Below, in pieces: positions 57,745 through 64,000 of a DNA stretch of 64,000 nt. Source of the stretch: Chrysaora quinquecirrha (lineage: Eukaryota > Cnidaria > Scyphozoa > Semaeostomeae > Pelagiidae); NCBI GenBank assembly GCA_014526335.1, contig JACTAT010000014.1, positions 5,419,840 through 5,483,839 on the forward strand, given 5' to 3'. A program made the position numbers and the translations under genes. The notes under the pieces were generated by a model. That model was not told the origin of the DNA and searched no databases. It was given only the letters and a program-made list of their open reading frames with translations. Position 1 is the stretch's first letter, and the number at the start of each line of letters is the position of its first letter.

Positions 57745-60120
57745 TATCATCAGTACTTTTAATATCATCTTCATTATTTGCATTTTCTTCTTCAAGAAAT
57801 CTCACTTTGTGACTTTCATCGTTTGGTTTTTCGTCCTGCTCATCATTAGAGCTTTCTTGAATTTCTAAACGTGGAAGTTCTATTTCTTCGGTTGCCATTG
57901 TCATTTCACGTTTTGATGGTGATCTTGTTCTTTGAGAAAAACATTGCAGAGTTTCTTTTCGTAATGATCTTGCTTCCACAATATCATCTGCAAATAGCAA
58001 ATATCTATTTATAAATCGCTAAAATAGTTATAGTTAATACTTCTTGCTTGTTTTAAGATTTTGCACAGGATTTGTCATCGTTTTTCTGTTTTCCTAAAAT
58101 CGCATAATGGCATTTTAGTTTGGAACTGTGTTTTGCACACGTAAAACTAAATTGAATTCAATCCTTCAACTTATTGATGTGGTTTTTGAGAGTTTCTTTA
58201 CTTATCTACAATTCGAGTGCTAAAAGTTTATTTAGCATAAGTTTCTTGGAGTGGAATGCAGTGCAAGTGCAAGTACCCCTGCTAATTAGAGTGTTCTGAT
58301 CTTCCAAGCCCCCCCCCCCCCAGCATTTAGACATCTAAGAGACGTCATTTAAAGATATGGACGTAACGAATAAGAATCTTAAAAACTCACCAAGCTTAGT
58401 ATCTGGTTGTTTGATTAGATTGAGCGATATCTTGCTAATAAACAAGCGAAATAAATGCCAAAATCCGGCACTATATTGTCTTCTAAATAGTGGATACATC
58501 CATGGAGTCAAAACACTATGCAAAGAAGCAAGTCGAGCAGATGCGAAATCAAAACCTTGAGAGAAACCATGTCCACTAACCGCAAGACACATTCGAATCT
58601 GCGAAAGCAAAAGAAAACAATCACTAATTGGTTTACCTTAGGTTTAGTTGAATTTAGCTTAGCTAAACTTAGCTTTGCGCAGCAGTTTAGCTTAACTTAG
58701 TCTATCTAAGATTAGTTTAGATTAACTTAGCTTAACCTTGCCAAGTTTATTTTAGCTTAGCGTAGCGCATCTTAGCATTGTTTTGCTTGATTCAGCGTAT
58801 TATAGCTTTGCTTAGCTTACCTTAGCTTAGCTTTGCTTAACTTAGTTCAGTTTTGCTTAGCTTTGCATAATTTAGCTTAGTGCAACTTAATTAGTTTAGC
58901 TTAGCTTAGCTTTGTATTTCTTAGCTCGGCTAAGCGTAGCTCAGCTTAGCTTAGTTTAGCGTATTCTAGCACAATTTAATTTAGCTTTGCTTCGTTTAGT
59001 TTTGCTCAATTCAGCTAAGTGTCGCTTAGCTTTAACCCAGCTTGGCTTTGCTTAGCTTTGATTAGCTTAGTTTCGCTTAGCTTTTCTTAGTTTACCTTAG
59101 CGTAGAATAGCTCCCTGTTATATGGTTTGGCTTAGCTTAGCTTAGACCTAGTTTGGAATTTCTATTGCGTTGCTTCAGTCAGTTATGTTGAACTCATCCG
59201 CAGAAGAAATTTCTACGCTAGCTTAAGATGCAATAGCTATCTACTGATGCAATACATACCAAAAATGGCAACCAACAGATCGTAAAAACTGCAACACTTG
59301 ATATGCTTATTTTCAATAATTTCTCCTCTTGTTTCGGACTAAGTTTCTTCTGTAGATTTCCAGTCTTTTCTTTTTGTAATTTTGATAAAGTTCTTTGTCG
59401 GTTCACCTCTCTTTTCGACATTTGTAATGATGGTTTTATCTTTTGTATAAGACGATGTGCTTGTATACAAACTCCAATATTTGAAGCTATTACCAATAAA
59501 GTTATGCTTCCAAGGAATGCTATATGAATACTCAATAGTATGATGCTTGTTTCCTTGCGATAGTCCATGTCAAATAAGCAATAACTGTTAGGAAAGTGGA
59601 GAATATTTCGACCCAAGCCAAATAATGGCAATAAACTTAAAATTAATGTACAGAGTACGATTAAGACCAAGAATAGTGCTATTTTGTATTTACGATTCTC
59701 ATCAAATGCTATCCTCTCCTTATAGCAGAAAGGGTATGACATTGCCAAGAAGCGGTCCAGACAGATCAGTGCTATGAGTATATTTGACAAGTATTTACAA
59801 AAAGTGATTGCTGTTGCATGATAATTACACGCTATTTGACCACCGATGTATCTTCCAGTCATGTGACTTATAATAGCTTGACTATACGTCAATGGCAAAC
59901 CAATCAAATCGATAATACTGAGCATAAAAATTAGAATATTGGGCAGATTTTGTCTTCGCTTTAATATCCTTACAATTAAAATGAGAACAAAGATGTTTCC
60001 AGTTATTCCGATCAGTTCTGCTATTAATAAGGTTATTCCAGAAACAAGTCTGGCAGATAATGATAATTGTGGATAGTTCCATTGTTTCTTTAAATCTTCC
60101 ATATCAATTTTTGATGACAT
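57740..60120 (-). CDS. Prostanoid-receptor-like class A GPCR, 3 exons
   Basis: Exons 60120-59260, 58598-58391 and 57987-57740 (phases 0 and 1) encode 438 aa. The ATG is preceded directly by an in-frame TGA. Seven membrane spans: TM1 with GN, TM2 with Asp (SIIDLIGLP), TM3 with Cys and LDRFLAM in place of DRY, TM6 with CWLPFL. The second extracellular loop LLPLFGLGRNILHFPNSYC resembles the prostanoid pattern LPLLGLG...PGTWC. TM7 reads ARLASLHSVLTPWMYPLF, like prostanoid RxASxNxxLDPWxY, including the conserved Arg that contacts the ligand carboxylate in that family. A lipid ligand coupled to G proteins is inferred. The tail is rich in Glu/Asp and Ser. Another lipid or peptide receptor cannot be excluded. 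Confidence 0.85.
58640..59155. repeat. Degenerate (CTTAG)n satellite filling the GPCR intron
   Basis: About 500 bp of TTAGCTTAGC / TTTGCTTAGC units occupy most of the intron between the TM6 and TM7 exons. The pentameric period is clear though units vary. Similar but weaker sequence lies at 20560-21110 and 60975-61110. Confidence 0.85.
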
Positions 60121-62338
60121 TCATATATATATATAGGTTTATAAATATGTATATATGTATATGTTACTAACTTGTCTGTCATCTTTGTTTTACTAATATA
60201 TGCAGCAAATGTATTGCCAGGTCATAAGATCAAAGCACTCCTCTCTTTAACCCTTTCGTCTTCATATATATTCAAGTATTATGTACGTCATTTTAAGCAG
60301 TGCAGTATTTCATAGTAGTTTAATTAAATACTGTTTTATACTTTGTGTTTCCATCGTCATCGTCACAATAACTATTTTCAATTAGATATATAAGCGTCAG
60401 ACTCTTACTTATTTCACAATCATTGCCTGCTTGTAATACCAACTTTTGTTATTCTCACACAATCCAAATTCATTTCCAAATGTTTCAGTTCTATTTTTGC
60501 TTCGATTAGATTTAATTGGAAAATAAATGCTACTTATTTTATTTTTAGGTATTTTCAGCATGATAATGTATACAATAGCTATTTTGTAGCATAAATGTGC
60601 GATCGAAAGGTGAACAGGTGGGTGTTCATGTATTCATCCTAAACAATCCTTCTCATTTATTATTTATCTTTACCAGGTTTTTTCTGCATCCTTTTTTGTC
60701 ATTTACGTAATTCTAGCTAATTGTCTGATACTGCTGAAACTCTTCTTTGGTAAATCACATGCATGAGCACAAAAAGAGGACAGAAAGATGGGAGCAGTTC
60801 TTGGGGAATATTCGTGCAAAAACCGAATGCATACATGATAATTAATAGTAGCTATACCAGGATAGTTAAGTTTATGTTGATAGCACAGATAGTTAACAAT
60901 AAATTTTTGTATAATGTGTTATTAAATTTGGGTTCTGTATCAAGTGAACGGAGAGCTTTTCGTAGCTTGTAGTTAAGCCAAACTTTCATTAGCTTAGATA
61001 AGTTTAGCTGAGATCTGTGTAGTGGGAGATGGTGGGAGTAGTAGTTAAGCTTGTACGGTAGCTTGGTTTAATGTTGCTCAGTAGCTTGCTGAGCTTGGTT
61101 TAGTAAGTTTAGCATTGCTATAAATTTGTTCCAGCCCTTTCTGTGATCTAAGTTTTCGGTAATTGAACTCCCTTGGTATTTAAAACGAACTGATAGCAGA
61201 TAGACTGCAGGATGCATGCAACATACACAACCTAGACTAGAAGAGGCTAAGATTTTGGTGAAATTGTTCTGTTTTCTCAGAAACTAACTGAGTTAGTTAA
61301 AGAGCTTGTGGATCTTCAGAAAACTTGGGAATTCCGGATCTACTTTTTTTGGGAAATGAAGTCAGGTCGGGGTTCAAAAAGAACGAGCCCAAGAACTGGA
61401 ACTGAAAGATTTCTATGAACGAAATGATAATCTCCCACTTTTGAATTTTATCCGCTTTTATCCTTGTTTCTTTGAAAAAGGGGGCAATTAGTAAGTAACA
61501 GGGAGCAAAAGCAATGTACATACAAGGTAAAAGGTGAAATGGTATTTTAGCGCCAGTCGCTAGGATCTCAGTAGCAGGTTAACTAATCAAGACTTCGACC
61601 CTTGCCGTGACGCTACCGTGGCTGGGCTCGAACCCTGATCATACTGAACTTCTGACACCACGAGTCAGCTGAATTACACCACGACGCCACATACACCTTC
61701 CCCACACGTTCTGTTTGTTTGTTTTCTAGAAATTAGAATGTTCTATGCGGATAGATTAGTAGCAAGCACTAGCTGCACAGAAAATGAAACATCCCGCAAA
61801 CTTTCACTCATATTCATGTGACGTCATGACCCAAAAGACGGCAGCGCCACCTTAACATTTGATATGCAGCAAAAGCAAGTAAGGGCTTGGCAACATCGTT
61901 GTAACAGTTCCTAACTGATTTCACTTACAACCAAGTCTTTTCTCAAGTTATTTGGCTAATTACAAAGAAAAAAACTTCAAGAAAGTTTGGTAATAAGCTT
62001 GATCATTTCCTATTTGTCATGTAAGCTTGCAATTGTATGACATGTATGTTTAAAATGACGGGCCTAAGTGCGGCCTCTTCAAAGGAAATTCCTCTTGAAG
62101 ATTTTCAACAAGTTTCAATTTGCAAGATTGGGTCGAAAATTTATTGTTAAGTCTTGACTTTAATAAGTAGAAATCGTAAATATATAATTGAAATTTCTGT
62201 AACATATGAAGAAAACTGTCTGTGTAGGCCCAGCTGAGCTCAAAAACAATACTGTAAGAGAAGAGGGTAGATTCTCTGATTTGTCATTACTTCCTCTTTT
62301 CTATAGATAGCTAGTTTTGAATTCTTCAAAGTTTCAAA
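60121..62338. promoter_or_regulatory. Divergent region between GPCR and SNAP25
   Basis: Both genes start outward from here. A (TA)n stretch lies immediately upstream of the GPCR ATG (60122-60135). A TCTATAG acceptor at about 62307 suggests that the SNAP25 ATG lies in a second exon after a 5' UTR intron. A family-A SINE occupies 61530-61695. No other gene is seen. Confidence 0.4.
61530..61695 (-). mobile_element. tRNA-like SINE, family A
   Basis: Very close to 43801-43977: same TTTTAGCGCCAGTCGCTAGG body, same minus-strand B box GGTTCGAGCCC and same GTGGCGTCGTGGTGTAAT head. The similarity of the two copies suggests relatively recent activity. Confidence 0.65.
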
Positions 62339-63773
62339 ATGATGTCAGAGGAGGATAGAATGCGAATGGAACTGCAAAGGATGCAGCGGAGGGCTGATGA
62401 GATTACGGATGAGGTATGCTATGATGCCTCTTAATTGCATTCTGCTTCCAAAATGCATCAGTTTCTCTTTGATTTCTCGTGGCATGTACTACAGAAAATG
62501 CAAATAATTATTTTTCTTGTCTTTTAGTCTTTAGAAAGCACGAAAAGAATTCTCAGAACAGCAGAGGAGGTAAAATTTTTTTTGTTGAAAATTCAATGCC
62601 CTTTTCCCTAGCAGTTTTACTTTACAGTATATGCAGCATAAAGATGACATTGGATGCTGTGTTTACTGCTGTGATCCTGCAGTCACTGACCTTAAAAGAA
62701 TGAACTGCTGAGTTGAATGAAATCTTGTAGTGAATCATTCCGATGAGTGGGATCCAATGCCACTTGAGAAGGGTATACGGAATGCACAACCACAAGTGCC
62801 TCCACCACTGAGTTGGCTTCATCCCTGATTATGTTGTTGATATAATTCTGATTTCTTTCTGGCATGTAAATATCTTACACAATGACTTGTTATATTTAGA
62901 CGCAAGATGTTGGCATAAAAACACTTGTTATGCTGGACGAACAAGGTGAAAAGTTAGACAGAGTTGAAGAAACATTGGAAAATATCAATGCAGATATGAG
63001 AGAAGCTGAGAAGAATTTAACAGGATTGGAAAAATTTTGTGGTCTTTGCATCTGCAGTTGCAAAAGGTTTCGTAGATGCTATTTCACTTTCATTTCCTAT
63101 GACAATATGGTATGAAACATATTTTTAGTCTTATAATCCATTTTAAACTTTTACAGGCGTAAAAACTTTGAGAAGACTGAGGAGTACAAGAAAGGTTTTG
63201 GAGCAAGAGAGAATGAGAAATATAGAGGTGCAGGAACATCAAATGGGGATCATCAAATAGAACAGATGTAGAAAAGGAGGATACATCCAAAAGTAAGATT
63301 TGTGCTTATTTTAATTCTAGGTTAGTATCTCTCCTTGTATCAAGGGAAAAAATTATTAAGTTAATGTTTCTACATCTTATAGGGTCACTAATGATGCACG
63401 TGAAGATGAAATGGACGAGAATTTAGGGTAAGTTTTCTTTCTCTTTGACAAATCCAGGAAGAGTAGTAGAAGAGCTGCAAACAAAACTGAACACTGTTTT
63501 TGTTAATTTTTAGCCAAGTAGCTGGCATTGTTGGAAATTTAAAGGCAATGGCAGTTGACATGGGAACAGAGCTTGATACTCATAATGTGAAAATTGACAG
63601 AATCATTGATAAGGTACTTTATGGTTTGTTTAACCAGCTTTTTACTCAAGCTAAATATCCCAGAAATGCCCTTTGTTTACATTGTTTTTTTGTTTTACCT
63701 TTTTCAGACAAATGCAAATGAATCGAGAATTGAAAGTGCAAATCAAAGAGCAAGGGACATACTAAGGAAGTAG
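62339..63773 (+). CDS. SNAP25: SNAP-25, synaptosome-associated Qbc-SNARE, 7 exons
   Basis: Exons 62339-62413, 62528-62569, 62900-63066, 63157-63292, 63383-63427, 63514-63613 and 63708-63773 give 209 aa (vertebrate 206). It supplies the Qb and Qc helices of the plasma-membrane SNARE complex for regulated exocytosis. First SNARE helix: zero-layer Gln54 in [11 protein letters not shown]. Linker: Cys cluster CGLCICSCK, expected palmitoylation site. Second helix: [14 protein letters not shown], then [14 protein letters not shown], then [11 protein letters not shown]. The zero-layer position of this helix (Gln174 in vertebrates) is His178. Exon 4 has one extra base near 63269, making a TAG, while GGYIQ just after it matches the family in the shifted frame and fits the next exon's phase. 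Confidence 0.95.
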
Positions 63774-63964
63774 GACATTGCATTCAGCCACAGTGGAATC
63801 TGGAATCAAATCAAAACTTTAAACTATCGTTACGGAAATTTGGTGTAACTTTTTCTATATTATGCACTTAAGGTGATTATTTGTTGCTAAATAACAATTT
63901 TGGTAGTTTTTATACATTAACGGAATCATATTATGTTGATTGCAATAATAATCATTGTAAACAA

Positions 63965-64000
63965 ACACCTCGCAAGTGAGATTTAAGAGGGATTTGAACC
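63965..64000 (-). repeat. Possible truncated family-C SINE at the window edge
   Basis: The window ends in GAGGGATTTGAACC, matching the B-box region of family-C copies (GGGATTTGAACC at about 37724). A genuine tRNA gene cut by the edge cannot be excluded. Confidence 0.3.

Noticed and set aside
58640..59155. Interstitial telomeric repeat
   Set aside because: The unit is CTTAG/TTAGC, not TTAGGG, and is highly degenerate.

Overview
The window is animal nuclear DNA, AT-rich, with spliced genes (GT/AG introns, about 50 bp to 2.7 kb), microsatellites and many short transposon relics. SNAP-25, POP4, NPRL2 and a prostanoid-receptor-like GPCR make it metazoan. The mix of sea-urchin-lectin (SUEL), ILEI, TSP1 and FN3 modules suggests a non-bilaterian such as an anthozoan cnidarian, but the sequence alone does not prove the species.

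I could trace seven genes exon by exon with matching splice phases. (1) 9328-29627, minus: a 23-exon scaffold of about 1074 aa with an N-terminal PH domain, coiled coil, long disordered middle, TAMALIN/CYTIP-like PDZ domain and a C-terminal PDZ ligand. (2) 31766-49612, plus: a 26-exon receptor of about 2060 aa. Its ectodomain has SUEL, ILEI, TSP1 and eight FN3 modules. This is joined to an ionotropic-glutamate-receptor-type core whose pore loop carries a potassium-channel filter, TTVGYGD. (3) 50381-51987, minus: an ENPP-family ectoenzyme homologue that has lost most catalytic residues. (4) 53416-54582, minus: intronless NPRL2. (5) 55402-57487, plus: POP4. (6) 57740-60120, minus: a prostanoid-receptor-like GPCR. 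(7) 62339-63773, plus: SNAP25.

Layout: 1-9327 has no convincing gene and holds a GAT-repeat tract, a large fold-back element (2085-3929), a MITE and minisatellites. Genes 1 and 2 are divergent, as are NPRL2/POP4 and GPCR/SNAP25. Receptor/ENPP and POP4/GPCR are tail-to-tail. Introns of genes 1 and 2 carry several MITEs, tRNA-like SINEs and long simple repeats.

The genes are not an operon and share no obvious pathway. Three of them (the PDZ scaffold, the channel-like receptor and SNAP-25) belong to families used in membrane signalling or exocytosis, which is suggestive only.

Six coding positions have a one-base frame break, mostly one A short in an A-run, while splice phases and homology continue on both sides. 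I read these mainly as assembly or base-calling errors, and lengths given assume continuity across them. The most notable object is the lectin/ILEI/TSP1/FN3 potassium-filter receptor at 31766-49612.
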